From Williamsia sp. 1135 (GTDB taxonomy: Bacteria; Actinomycetota; Actinomycetes; Mycobacteriales; Mycobacteriaceae), in assembly GCF_002095395.1 (NCBI RefSeq), contig NZ_MJEI01000107.1, forward strand, positions 310,001 through 374,000: 64,000 nucleotides of DNA, written 5' to 3'. Positions 40,160-49,800 of this stretch are shown piece after piece. A program made the position numbers and the translations under genes. The notes below the pieces were generated by a model. That model was not told the origin of the DNA and searched no databases. It saw only the letters and a list, made by a program, of their open reading frames with translations. Each line of letters begins with the position of its first letter. The stretch's first letter is position 1.

Positions 40160-40996
40160 GTGAGTGCAACAGCGCCCGAGCGTGAACCGCTCGACGTGGC
40201 GCAGATTCTCGCCGATGGCGACCTCGAACTCATCGGACAGATCCGCTCGGCGAGCAACGCCACCCTGGTGTGCGACGCCGTCCTCGGGGACGACCGCGTT
40301 CGATGCGTGTACAAACCCGTCCGGGGTGAGCAACCGCTGTGGGACTTCCCGGACGGCACCCTGGCCGGCCGTGAGGTCGCCTCGTTCCTCATCTCCGACG
40401 CGCTCGGATGGTCGGTGGTGCCGGTGACGCTGTTGCGAGACGGTCAGTTCGGGCCCGGCATGGTGCAGCGGTGGATCGACACGCCCGAACCCACCGACGC
40501 GTTGCCTGCGCGCCTGGATCTGGTCGACCTGTGTTCGCCGGACCTGATCCCCGAAGGATGGAAGCTGATCCTGTCCGCGATAGACGGTCGCGGCGAGGAC
40601 GTGGCGTTGGTCCACGCAGACGACCCGCGGTTGCAGCGGATGGCCGTCCTGGACGTCCTCATCAACAACGCGGACCGCAAAGGTGGCCACGTCCTCGAAG
40701 GACTCGATGGCCAGGTCTACGGCGTCGACCACGGAATCTGCCTGCATACCGAGGACAAGTTGCGAACCGTGCTGTGGGGCTGGGCGAACCAACCGGTGCC
40801 TGCACACCTCATCGACGATGTCGAAGGCTTGGTGCGGTCGCTCGAGCAGGCGTCGTCGCCACTTCGCGACCGGTTGACCGAGCTCATCACACCCGCCGAG
40901 ATCGATGCCCTGACCGAGCGGGCGATGGTGATGGTGGCTGATCCGGTGATGCCCGACGCGAACCGGTCCCGGCCGATTCCCTGGCCCGCATTCTGA
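40160..40996 (+). CDS. SCO1664 family protein (PI3/4-kinase-like fold)
   Basis: A 278-residue protein. DVLINNADRKGGH and GVDHGICLHTEDKLRTVLWGW match the catalytic and metal loops of phosphatidylinositol-kinase-like folds (D..N and DHG). It corresponds to Rv2133c. The GTG start lies 7 nt after the DUF3090 stop. Its substrate is not known; the persistent link to mshC and the Rv2134c-Rv2135c pair suggests a shared metabolic process. Confidence 0.9.
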   Translation: MSATAPEREPLDVAQILADGDLELIGQIRSASNATLVCDAVLGDDRVRCVYKPVRGEQPLWDFPDGTLAGREVASFLISDALGWSVVPVTLLRDGQFGPGMVQRWIDTPEPTDALPARLDLVDLCSPDLIPEGWKLILSAIDGRGEDVALVHADDPRLQRMAVLDVLINNADRKGGHVLEGLDGQVYGVDHGICLHTEDKLRTVLWGWANQPVPAHLIDDVEGLVRSLEQASSPLRDRLTELITPAEIDALTERAMVMVADPVMPDANRSRPIPWPAF

Positions 40997-41046
40997 TACG
41001 ACGGGGATTCCGGCAGCCCTGACAGCAGTCGCTGCCGGCGTCGCCT

Positions 41047-41059
41047 TAAGGTGGTGTTC
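41047..41059 (+). promoter_or_regulatory. Leaderless promoter -10 of mshC
   Basis: TAAGGT (41047-41052), 7 nt before ATG 41060. The same hexamer precedes the genes at 38689 and 42322. Confidence 0.6.
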
Positions 41060-42310
41060 ATGCAGTCGTGGTCTGACACCGTCGTTCCGCCCGTGCCCGG
41101 TCGGGGCCCGGCATTGAGGCTTTTCGACACCTCTGATCGGCAGGTACGCCCCGTCGTCCCCGGCCCCACCGCAACGATGTATGTGTGCGGCATCACCCCC
41201 TACGACGCAACACATCTCGGCCACGCTGCGACGTATCTCGCGTTCGACCTCGTGAACCGGATCTGGCGTGACCTGGGTCACGATGTCCATTACGTCCAGA
41301 ACATCACCGATGTCGACGACCCGTTGTTCGAGCGCGCCGAGCGGGACGGGATCGATTGGGTAGACCTGGGGCAGCGGGAGATACAACTCTTCCGCGAGGA
41401 CATGGCCGCATTGCGGGTGTTGCCGCCTCGCGACTACATCGGCGCGGTCGAATCGGTGGACGAGGTCGTCGAGGTGGTCGGCAAACTGGTTGCCTCCGGC
41501 GCCGCATACATCGTCGACGATGCCGACCACCCCGACATCTACTTCCGGACCGACGCAACCGAACAATTCGGCTACGAGTCGGGATACGACTTGCCGCAGA
41601 TGCAGAAGTTCTTCGCCGAGCGCGGCGGCGACCCGGACCGACCGGGTAAGCGAGACCCGCTCGACGCCCTGGTCTGGCGAGCAGCTCGCGACGGGGAACC
41701 ATCGTGGGACTCGCCTCATGGCCCCGGCCGCCCTGGATGGCACATCGAATGTGCGGCAATAGCTTTGAACCGGATCGGTACCGGTTTCGACGTGCAGGGT
41801 GGGGGCAGCGACCTGATCTTCCCGCATCACGAGTTCTCTGCAGCACACGCCGAGGCGCTGACCGGTGACCGCCGGTTCGCCAAGCACTACGTGCACACCG
41901 GGATGATCGGACTCGACGGCGAGAAGATGTCGAAGTCGCGAGGAAACCTGGTCTTCGTCTCCAAACTGCGTGCGGCACAGATCGATCCGGCCGCGATCCG
42001 GCTCGGTCTGTTCGCCGGGCACTACCGGCAGGACAGAGCATGGACAGATGACGTCCTCGACGACGCCGTCAGCCGCCTCGACCGGTGGCGTCGTGCCGCG
42101 GCCCGGAACTCCGGACCGGCGTCGGCGGCGACGATCGAGCGTCTGCGTCAGCACCTGGCCGACGATCTCGACACTCCCAAAGCGATTGCCGCCATTGACG
42201 CCTGGGCCGGTGACGCGCTCGACGGGTTGGGCTCGGACACCGATGCCCCCGGCGAGATCGCCGCGGCGGTCGACGCGTTGCTGGGCGTCCCGTTGACCGG
42301 GTCCCGGTAA
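41060..42310 (+). CDS. mshC: Cysteine:glucosaminyl-inositol ligase (mycothiol synthesis)
   Basis: A 416-residue class I aminoacyl-tRNA-synthetase-like enzyme that joins cysteine to GlcN-Ins in mycothiol synthesis. The signature HLGH is in [16 protein letters not shown] is intact (EKMSKSRGN), and the Zn/Cys site YVCGITPYD and WHIECAA are present. The start at MQSW matches Rv2130c. Unlike CysS it lacks the tRNA-binding C-terminal extension. In M. tuberculosis cysQ is next to it; here it is absent. Confidence 0.96.
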   Translation: MQSWSDTVVPPVPGRGPALRLFDTSDRQVRPVVPGPTATMYVCGITPYDATHLGHAATYLAFDLVNRIWRDLGHDVHYVQNITDVDDPLFERAERDGIDWVDLGQREIQLFREDMAALRVLPPRDYIGAVESVDEVVEVVGKLVASGAAYIVDDADHPDIYFRTDATEQFGYESGYDLPQMQKFFAERGGDPDRPGKRDPLDALVWRAARDGEPSWDSPHGPGRPGWHIECAAIALNRIGTGFDVQGGGSDLIFPHHEFSAAHAEALTGDRRFAKHYVHTGMIGLDGEKMSKSRGNLVFVSKLRAAQIDPAAIRLGLFAGHYRQDRAWTDDVLDDAVSRLDRWRRAAARNSGPASAATIERLRQHLADDLDTPKAIAAIDAWAGDALDGLGSDTDAPGEIAAAVDALLGVPLTGSR

Positions 42311-42321
42311 GGTCTCTCACC
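42308..42321 (+). promoter_or_regulatory. Leaderless promoter -10 overlapping the mshC stop
   Basis: TAAGGT (42308-42313) uses the mshC stop codon TAA as its first three bases and lies 8 nt before GTG 42322. Confidence 0.5.
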
Positions 42322-42630
42322 GTGGCGAACGTTGAGGAGATCGACCCCGGTACGGCACAGGGCGTGTGGACAGTGTTGACGCGCACCTCGACCTATCTGC
42401 TCGACTTCGGTGAGATGACGCTACTGCGCGCGCCCGGAGTCGGTGGTACGGACGACGAGTCCTGGTCGGTGAGTCGGCTCCGGCGGGACTCGGAGGATAT
42501 TCCGCTGCTCGGTGTGAAGTCGTGCCGCGTAGGTGAGTCCGCCCAGTTCTGGGTGCGCGCCGCGGACGACCCCGATGTCCGGACCTGGCGAATCACCACC
42601 CCGGTCGTGTCGATCGAGCGGATCTCCTAG
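42322..42630 (+). CDS. Small conserved protein of unknown function
   Basis: A 102-residue protein rich in beta strands (GVWTVLTRTSTYLLDFGEMTLLRAPG; SAQFWVRAADDPDVRTW). No signal or transmembrane segment. It follows mshC by 11 nt and converges on nirD with a 62-bp gap that shows no hairpin. The family was not recognised. Confidence 0.65.
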   Translation: MANVEEIDPGTAQGVWTVLTRTSTYLLDFGEMTLLRAPGVGGTDDESWSVSRLRRDSEDIPLLGVKSCRVGESAQFWVRAADDPDVRTWRITTPVVSIERIS

Positions 42631-42692
42631 CCGACGACTGCCACCGTAGGGGCCCACTCGAGGTCGAGGAAGGCCCGGTCAGCGTCATCTCA

Positions 42693-43007
42693 TCAGACCC
42701 AGAGGTGGATCCGGCCGTCGTGTAACTCGGCCTTGAAGACCGGTAGCGGCTCGATGTCGCCGTTGGTACAGGCACCGTCCGTGAACGAGAAGGTGTACTG
42801 GTGCAGCGGACACATCACCTTCGTCGCGTCGGTCTGCCCATCTGCGATGGGACCGCCCCGATGCGGGCACCGGGCACCGAGGGCGCGCAACGTCCCGTCG
42901 CCCAGCAGGAACACCGCGACCTGCTGGCCGTTCACCACGTAGGTACGGCCCTCGCCAACGGTGAGGTCCGTGACCGACCCCACGACACTCGACGTCGGCG
43001 CGCTCAT
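42693..43007 (-). CDS. nirD: NADH-dependent nitrite reductase, small Rieske subunit
   Basis: A 104-residue Rieske-type ferredoxin domain. [2Fe-2S] ligands are CPHRGG and CPLHQYTFS. The ATG at 43007 overlaps the nirB stop (ATGA); the open frame continues upstream inside nirB and is not coding. It supports electron transfer in assimilatory nitrite reduction to ammonia with NirB. Confidence 0.94.
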   Translation of the reverse strand: MSAPTSSVVGSVTDLTVGEGRTYVVNGQQVAVFLLGDGTLRALGARCPHRGGPIADGQTDATKVMCPLHQYTFSFTDGACTNGDIEPLPVFKAELHDGRIHLWV

Positions 43008-45496
43008 CGGACCGGAACCAATGGCAGCTTGATGAGCGGCAACGACGGGCTGAACTGCGCCGGAGACTTCGGTTCGAGCCGTTCTTTCCAGGGGTCGGTG
43101 TAGGCGGCGGCCGAAGCGTTGATGCGCTCGGTCAACCCGTCCACCAACCCGTCGCGGTCGTCGATCAGGATCGCCTTCAGCTCGTCGATGCCCACCCGGG
43201 GAACCCACGCATACGTGCGTTCGAGCCACTTGGCCTGCTCGCGGTAGTACTGGATGAACACGCCGCAGATTCGGATGACCTCTTCGGCGCCCTGAGCGGT
43301 CGCGAGCAGGTCGCCCTTGCGAATGTGGGCCCCGGCCGCGCCGCCGACGTAGATTTCCCACTTCCCATCGCCCACGGCGACAACGCCGAAGTCCTTGCAC
43401 AGCGCTTCGGCGCAATTTCGCGGACACCCGGTGACCGCCAGCTTCAGCTTTGCGGGCGACTCCAGACCCTGGTACTTCTCCTCGATGGCGATCCCGAGAG
43501 CAGTGGAGTCGTCGAGACCGAAACGGCAGAAGTCGAGTCCGACGCAGGTCTTGACCGTGCGGAAGCTTTTCCCGTACGCGTAACCCGACGGCATGTCGAG
43601 ATCGGCCCACACCTTCGGCAGATCTTCCTTCTTGATCCCCAGCAGGTCGATCCGCTGTCCGCCGGTGACCTTCACCATCGGAATGTCGTACTTTTCCGCG
43701 ACGTCGGCGATGCGTCGCAGTTGAGCCGGGTTCGTCACGCCGCCCTTCATCTGCGGTACGACAGAGAACGTGCCGTCGCGCTGGATGTTCGCGTGTACGC
43801 GGTCGTTGATGAACAGAGCCCCGCGTTCGTCCTCCCAGTCGGCGCCCCAGATGATGCGGAGCAGCGACGCGATCGGCATCTTGGCCGTCACGTCATCGCC
43901 CTCGGGCGCGAGTTCGCCCAGGACCGCCGATACCGACCGCAAATTGCGTTCCTTGATCTGGGCCATCAGTTCGGGCTTGTCCATCGGGATCGCTGGGACA
44001 TACCAGTCGGCCGACGGGTCGAGGGCGAGGTCGCCGCCGGCCGCGCACGCCACGATGTCACCCACGAGACCTTTGCAAGAGCCGCAACCCTTACCGGCCC
44101 TGGTCTGTGCAACCACGTCGCCGACGGTCTTCGCACCCGCGTGCACGCAGGCCACGATGTCGCCTTTCGTGACGCCGTTGCAGTTGCAGACCTGCACGTC
44201 GTCGGCCAGCTCTGCGGCGCCGGTTTCCGCGCTGGGTGTACCCATGTCGAACAACATGCTGATGCGTTCATCAGGCAGCGGCACCTTGTCATCGAATGCC
44301 TGGGTCAAGAAGTTGACCTTGCTGATGTCGCCGAGCAACATCGCACCGATCAGCTTGTTGTCGCGCACCACGACCGATTTGTATGTACCGCTGCGGGGTT
44401 CGTAGAACTGGACGAACTCATCGGTGTCGCGTTCTGGTCCCTTGACGCCCATCGCCGCGACGTCGACCCCGGCGACCTTCAGTTTCGTCGTCAAACGCGA
44501 ACCGTGATACGCGGCGGTGGGATCGGCGCCGGTGAGCACGTCGGCGAGTACGACGGCCTGCTCCCAGAGCGGCGCGACGAGTCCGTAGACCTCGCCGCGG
44601 TGCTGGCAGCATTCGCCGACCGCGTAGATGGAACCCTCGTCTTCGCAACGCATCTGGTCATCGACGACGATGCCGCGTTCGATCACCAGTCCGCCGGCTC
44701 TGGCCAGTTCGACGTTGGGTCGGATACCGGCGGTGACCACGATCATGTCCGCGGGCAGTGAGGTGTCGTCGTTGAACCCGACGCCCTCGACATTGCCTGC
44801 GTCGTTCCGCAGCACCGTGGTGGTGCGTTTGGACGTGTACACCCCGACACCGAGTTCTTCGATCTTGTTGCGCAGCACCCGTCCGCCGCGTTCGTCGAGT
44901 TGCTGGTTCATCAGGTGTCCGGGGGAGTGGACCACGTCGACGTCGATGCCCTGGGTGCGCAGTCCATAGGCTGCCTCCAGACCCAGTAGACCGCCGCCGA
45001 TGACGACCGCGCGCATGTCGTCACGCGACAGCGCCATCTGGAGCATGCCGTTGGTGTCTTCGATGGTCCGGAAACCGAACACCCCGCGTGCCAGGCGTCC
45101 GTCGGGCTCGCGGAGCCCGTCCATGTTGGGGAAGAAGGTGTTGCTACCGGTGGCGATGATCAAGGTGTCGTAGTCGATGACGCGGCCGCTTTCGCAGGTG
45201 ACCGACTTCGCGAATCGGTCGATCTGCATCGCTCGATCACCTGAGAACAGCCTCACATCGTTCTCGCGGTACCACGCCATCGGATTGAGCATGAGGTCGT
45301 CGTCGTCGATCGAGTTCTCGCCTGCCAGGACGTGCGAGAGCATGATGCGGTTGTAGTTGCCGTACGGTTCGTCACCGATCATCGTGATCTCGAACCGGGA
45401 GCCGCCGCCGCGCGACAGGATCTCCTCGACCGTGCGGGCACCGGCCATACCGTTGCCTATGACGACGAGGCGGTCTAGTTGCGTCTGGTCCGTCAT
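43004..45496 (-). CDS. nirB: NADH-dependent nitrite reductase, large subunit
   Basis: An 830-residue flavo-sirohaem enzyme. N-terminal FAD/NAD domain starts VVIGNGMAGARTVEE; the BFD-like [2Fe-2S] domain carries CNCNGVTKGDI and GKGCGSCKGLV; the C-terminal sirohaem/[4Fe-4S] ligands are CVGLDFC and CPRNCAEA. It reduces nitrite to ammonium. The ATG at 45496 overlaps the stop of the upstream 115-residue gene and has GGAG 5 nt upstream. No nitrate reductase or transporter lies nearby. Confidence 0.96.
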   Translation of the reverse strand: MTDQTQLDRLVVIGNGMAGARTVEEILSRGGGSRFEITMIGDEPYGNYNRIMLSHVLAGENSIDDDDLMLNPMAWYRENDVRLFSGDRAMQIDRFAKSVTCESGRVIDYDTLIIATGSNTFFPNMDGLREPDGRLARGVFGFRTIEDTNGMLQMALSRDDMRAVVIGGGLLGLEAAYGLRTQGIDVDVVHSPGHLMNQQLDERGGRVLRNKIEELGVGVYTSKRTTTVLRNDAGNVEGVGFNDDTSLPADMIVVTAGIRPNVELARAGGLVIERGIVVDDQMRCEDEGSIYAVGECCQHRGEVYGLVAPLWEQAVVLADVLTGADPTAAYHGSRLTTKLKVAGVDVAAMGVKGPERDTDEFVQFYEPRSGTYKSVVVRDNKLIGAMLLGDISKVNFLTQAFDDKVPLPDERISMLFDMGTPSAETGAAELADDVQVCNCNGVTKGDIVACVHAGAKTVGDVVAQTRAGKGCGSCKGLVGDIVACAAGGDLALDPSADWYVPAIPMDKPELMAQIKERNLRSVSAVLGELAPEGDDVTAKMPIASLLRIIWGADWEDERGALFINDRVHANIQRDGTFSVVPQMKGGVTNPAQLRRIADVAEKYDIPMVKVTGGQRIDLLGIKKEDLPKVWADLDMPSGYAYGKSFRTVKTCVGLDFCRFGLDDSTALGIAIEEKYQGLESPAKLKLAVTGCPRNCAEALCKDFGVVAVGDGKWEIYVGGAAGAHIRKGDLLATAQGAEEVIRICGVFIQYYREQAKWLERTYAWVPRVGIDELKAILIDDRDGLVDGLTERINASAAAYTDPWKERLEPKSPAQFSPSLPLIKLPLVPVR

Positions 45497-45843
45497 CAGA
45501 ACTCCGCGAATCCGAAGTCGACGACTATGTCGCCTGTGCATCCCTCGGGCGCCGCGAAAACCAATTCGAGCAGGGTGTCGGAATCGACGTCTTCGACAAC
45601 GCGCAAGGGGACGTTCACCGAGGACTTCGCTCCCATGGGGAACCAGCGCATCGGCTGTTGGTCGCGGAGCAGTGTCACGTACACCAACTCGTCACTGCTG
45701 TTGCCGCCACGGAAGTAAAGCGGCTGAACGGTCATGCCGGCCGGGACCTGGTAGGCCAGCGAGGGGTCCAAGGGGGCTGCCTTGGTCAATCCGGTGCCGG
45801 TGAAGGAGAAGACACCCTGCAAGAACTTCGGGGTACTGGACAT
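45496..45843 (-). CDS. Unknown first gene of the nirBD operon
   Basis: A 115-residue soluble protein predicted mostly beta (MTVQPLYFRGGNSSDELVYVTLLRDQ; VNVPLRVVEDV; DIVVDFGFAEF). Its stop overlaps the nirB ATG, so it is probably translated with the reductase and may be an accessory or maturation factor. No family was recognised. No Shine-Dalgarno precedes its ATG. Confidence 0.7.
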   Translation of the reverse strand: MSSTPKFLQGVFSFTGTGLTKAAPLDPSLAYQVPAGMTVQPLYFRGGNSSDELVYVTLLRDQQPMRWFPMGAKSSVNVPLRVVEDVDSDTLLELVFAAPEGCTGDIVVDFGFAEF

Positions 45844-45888
45844 GGGAGTCAGTGAACGGCAGCCGGATGAACCGCTACTTGCAGCCGC

Positions 45889-45904
45889 GTTACGAACCGA
45901 TTGT
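45889..45904 (-). promoter_or_regulatory. Weak GlnR-like box upstream of the nir operon
   Basis: On the plus strand GTTAC-GAACCG-ATTGT; reversed, ACAAT-6-GTAAC, with one good half of the GlnR pattern (GTAAC) and one poor half. It is 46-61 bp before the first gene. GlnR controls nirBD in mycobacteria (family knowledge). Confidence 0.25.
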
Positions 45905-45937
45905 CAGGTACTCACCGTGCACCTGAACCCGGGGTGA

Positions 45938-46819
45938 TCACGCCCCGAAGCTGCCCCCGGGACCGCGGCGGCGTAGATAGCGTTCGAACTCCGCTGCCAG
46001 GGCGTCGCCGTCGATTTTCGACAGGGTCTCGTCCACACTCACCTCGGCGTCGCCGCGTTCTTCGAGGCCGCGGACGTAGTCGGCGATCTCTTCGTCGTCT
46101 TCCGTCATCTCGGTCACGGCCCGTTCCCACTCCTCGGCCTGTTCCGGCAGCTCTCCGAGGGGGACCTCGACATCGAGGACCTCCTCGAGATGACTGAGCA
46201 ACGCGGCAGACGCCTTGGGGTTCGGTGGTGTGGACACGTAGTGGGGGACCGCGGCCCAGAAGGAGATCGCCGGGATCCCGGCTCTGACGCATTCGTCTTG
46301 CAGAACCCCGGTGATGCCGGTGGGGCCCTCGTACCGGCTCTCCTCGAGTTTGAACTGTTTGGCCGACTCGCCGCTGTATGCGGCGCCGGTGACCGGGACC
46401 GGTCGAGTGTGTGGGGTGTCGGCCAGCAGCGCGGCAAGGATGACAACGGTCTCAACCTGCAGCTCACGGGCAATCTCGAGGATTTCGTTGCAAAATCCTC
46501 GCCACCGCATATTCGGTTCGATTCCCCGGAGGAGGACGATGTCTCGGTCCGCACCGGGCGGCGTACAGTACGAGATCGAGGTGGTCGGCCAATCGATCCT
46601 TCGGGTGACGCCATCGATCTGCTTGATCATGGGCCTGTTCACCTGGAAGTCGTAGTAGTCGTCGGAATCGATTTCGGCAAGAGGTACGGCGTCCCAGACG
46701 AGCTCGAGATGTTCTACAGCTCCGCTGGCCGCATCGCCGGCGTCATTCCACCCCTCGAAGGCAGCAACAAGCGTGGGGCGGCGCAAGCGTGGAAGGTTTG
46801 CGCTCTGCTCAGCGTTCAC
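45938..46819 (-). CDS. PAC2 family protein (Rv2125 type)
   Basis: A 293-residue protein of the PAC2 fold, related to proteasome-assembly chaperones. Core blocks are LVAAFEGWNDAGDAAS, LLRGIEPNMRWRGFCNEI and AISFWAAVPHYVSTPPNPKA. The GTG start is 6 nt from a TAGGCT hexamer. It is divergent from metH; the two predicted start sites lie 51 bp apart, back to back. Function unknown. Confidence 0.9.
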   Translation of the reverse strand: MNAEQSANLPRLRRPTLVAAFEGWNDAGDAASGAVEHLELVWDAVPLAEIDSDDYYDFQVNRPMIKQIDGVTRRIDWPTTSISYCTPPGADRDIVLLRGIEPNMRWRGFCNEILEIARELQVETVVILAALLADTPHTRPVPVTGAAYSGESAKQFKLEESRYEGPTGITGVLQDECVRAGIPAISFWAAVPHYVSTPPNPKASAALLSHLEEVLDVEVPLGELPEQAEEWERAVTEMTEDDEEIADYVRGLEERGDAEVSVDETLSKIDGDALAAEFERYLRRRGPGGSFGA

Positions 46820-46831
46820 TGAACCAGCCTA
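46820..46831 (-). promoter_or_regulatory. Leaderless promoter -10 of the PAC2 gene
   Basis: TAGGCT on the minus strand (46826-46831), 6 nt before GTG 46819. Confidence 0.6.
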
Positions 46832-46857
46832 CGACCGAACACCGAGTGAGAGCGAAC

Positions 46858-46870
46858 TACCCTGATAACC
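46858..46870 (+). promoter_or_regulatory. Leaderless promoter -10 of metH
   Basis: TACCCT (46858-46863), 7 nt before ATG 46871. With only 51 bp to the divergent start, no B12 riboswitch can fit. Confidence 0.65.
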
Positions 46871-49800
46871 ATGTCGTCAGCCACTTCACCAACATTCGAT
46901 TCGGGATTGCTCACCGCCATGAGTAAACGCGTGTTGATCGGTGACGGGGCCATGGGCACCATGTTGCAGGCGGCAGACCTCACCCTCGACGATTTCATCG
47001 GTCTCGAGGGTTGCAACGAGATCCTCAACGACACCCGACCCGATGTGCTCAAGGAAATCCACCGCGCGTATTTCGCGGCGGGCGCCGACGCGGTCGAGAC
47101 CAATACATTCGGCTGCAACCTGTCGAACCTCGGCGACTACGACATCGCGGATCGCATCCGGGAGCTGGTCTATAAGGGCACCAATTTGGCGCGTGAGGTC
47201 GCCGACGAGTTCGGCCCCAGTGCTGACGGGACCCCGCGGTTCGTCCTCGGCTCGATCGGCCCGGGCACCAAACTCCCGACCCTCGGTCATACGACGTTCG
47301 GCGTGATCCGGGATGCGTACAAGGAATGTGCTCTCGGAATGGTGGACGGCGGTGCCGACGCGATCCTGATCGAGACCTCGCAGGACCTGCTCCAGGTGAA
47401 GGCCGCGATCCTGGGCTCACAGCAGGCGTTCGAGGAATTGGGTCGCCGCATCCCGATCATCGCCCACGTGACGGTGGAGACCACCGGCACGATGCTGCTC
47501 GGTTCGGAGATCGGAGCCGCTCTCGCCGCGCTGGAGCCGCTCGGTATCGACATGATCGGCCTGAACTGCGCCACGGGTCCCGCGGAGATGAGCGAGCATC
47601 TGCGCTATCTGACCAAGCACGCCCGGATCCCGGTCTCGGTGATGCCGAATGCCGGCCTGCCGCAACTCGGGCCGAATGGCGCCGAGTACCCGTTGACGCC
47701 CGAGGAACTGGCCACAGCCCTGAGCGGGTTCGTGTCCGAGTTCGGCCTCTCCTTCGTCGGAGGCTGCTGTGGCACGACCCCCGAGCACATCCGGCAGGTC
47801 GCCGAAGCGGTACGCGATGCCTCCAAGGCCCAGCGCACGCCCGAGCACGAGGCCGAGGTCTCGTCGCTCTACAGTTCCGTCCCGTTCGCGCAGGACGCCA
47901 GCATCTTGATGATCGGTGAGCGCACCAACTCGAACGGTTCCAAGGCCTTCCGCGATGCGATGCTGGCGGAGGACTACCAGAAGTGCCTCGACATCGCGAA
48001 GGATCAGACTCGCGACGGTGCGCACATGCTCGATCTCAACATCGACTACGTGGGGCGCGACGGTGCCGCGGACATGTCCGCACTGGCCAGCCGCCTGGCG
48101 ACGTCCTCGACCTTGCCGATCATGCTCGACTCCACCGAACCCGAGGTGATCGAAGCCGGTCTCGAGCACCTCGGTGGTCGCTGTGCGGTGAACTCGGTGA
48201 ACTACGAGGACGGTGACGGTCCCGATTCCCGCTTCACGAAGATCATGAAGCTGGCGAAGAAACATGGCGCCGCCGTGGTGGCCCTCACCATCGACGAGGA
48301 AGGCCAGGCCCGGACCGCGGAATGGAAAGTTCGTGTCGCCGAGCGGCTCATCACCGACATCGTCGACAACTGGGGCATGGAAGAAGAGGACATCATCATC
48401 GATGCCCTCACCTTCCCGATCTCGACCGGTCAGGAAGAGGTGCGGCGGGACGCGATCGAGACGATCGAGGCGATCCGCACCCTCAAGGAGCGTCACCCCG
48501 ACCTGCACTTCACGCTGGGTATCTCGAACGTCTCGTTCGGACTGAATCCGGCCGCACGCCAGGTACTGAACTCGGTGTTCCTCAACGAGTGTGTGCAGGC
48601 CGGTCTCGACACCGCCATCGTGCACGCGTCCAAGATCTTGCCGATGGCGCGGATCCCCGACGAGCACCGCGAGATCGCGCTCGACCTGGTCTATGACCGC
48701 AGGCGTGAGGGCTACGATCCCCTGCAGAAGCTGATGCAGCTGTTCGAGGGTGTCTCCGCCGCATCGGCGCGCGAGTCGCGAGCGCAAGAACTGGCCAAGC
48801 TACCTCTGTTCGACCGGCTGGAACGGCGCATCGTCGACGGCGAGCGGGCGGGACTCGAGGACGATCTCGACGAGGCCATGACCCAGGTTCCTCCGCTGGA
48901 CATCATCAACAAGACATTGCTGTCCGGGATGAAGACCGTTGGTGAGTTGTTCGGGTCCGGCCAGATGCAGCTTCCCTTCGTGCTGCAGTCGGCCGAGGTC
49001 ATGAAGACAGCGGTCGCGCATCTCGAACCGCACATGGAGGCCACCGGCGAAGACGGCAAGGGCCGAATCGTGCTCGCGACGGTCAAGGGCGACGTTCACG
49101 ACATCGGCAAGAACCTGGTCGACATCATCCTGTCGAACAACGGCTACGAAGTCGTCAACATCGGTATCAAGCAACCGATCGCGACCATCATCGAGGTTGC
49201 ACAGGACAAGAACGCCGACGTGATCGGTATGTCCGGGTTGCTCGTGAAATCGACCGTCGTGATGAAGGACAACCTCAAAGAGCTCAACACGCGGGGACTC
49301 GCCGAGAACTACCCGGTGCTGCTCGGTGGTGCAGCGCTGACCCGGTCGTATGTCGAGAATGATCTGAGCGAGACCTACGAGGGTGACGTGCACTACGCGC
49401 GTGATGCCTTCGAAGGTCTGCGACTGATGGACGACATCATGCAGACCAAGCGCGGCGGCGGACCGGACCCGGACAGCCCCGAGGCGATTGCCGCCGCCGA
49501 GAAGACCGCCGAGCGCAAGAAACGTCACGAGCGGTCGAAGCGGATCGCCGAGAAGCGGAAGGCCGAAGCCGAACCGGTCGTGGTACCGGAGCGGTCGGAT
49601 GTCGCGGCGGGACTACCTGTTCCGACGCCTCCGTTCTGGGGCTCGCGGATCATCAAAGGTGTCCCGATCGCGGAATACCTCACCCTGCTCGACGAACGCG
49701 CCTTGTTCCTGGGGCAGTGGGGACTTCGCGGAGCACGGGCCGGCGAAGGACCGAGCTACGAGGACCTCGTCGAGACCGACGGCAAACCGCGGTTGCGGTA

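Noticed and set aside
43008-43610. N-terminal extension of nirD
   Set aside because: It is the alternative frame of nirB; the Rieske domain starts at 43007 with a coupled ATGA.
46820-46870. Cobalamin riboswitch before metH
   Set aside because: Only 51 bp lie between divergent starts, too short for the fold. The 150 bp before mutA also lack a B12-box.
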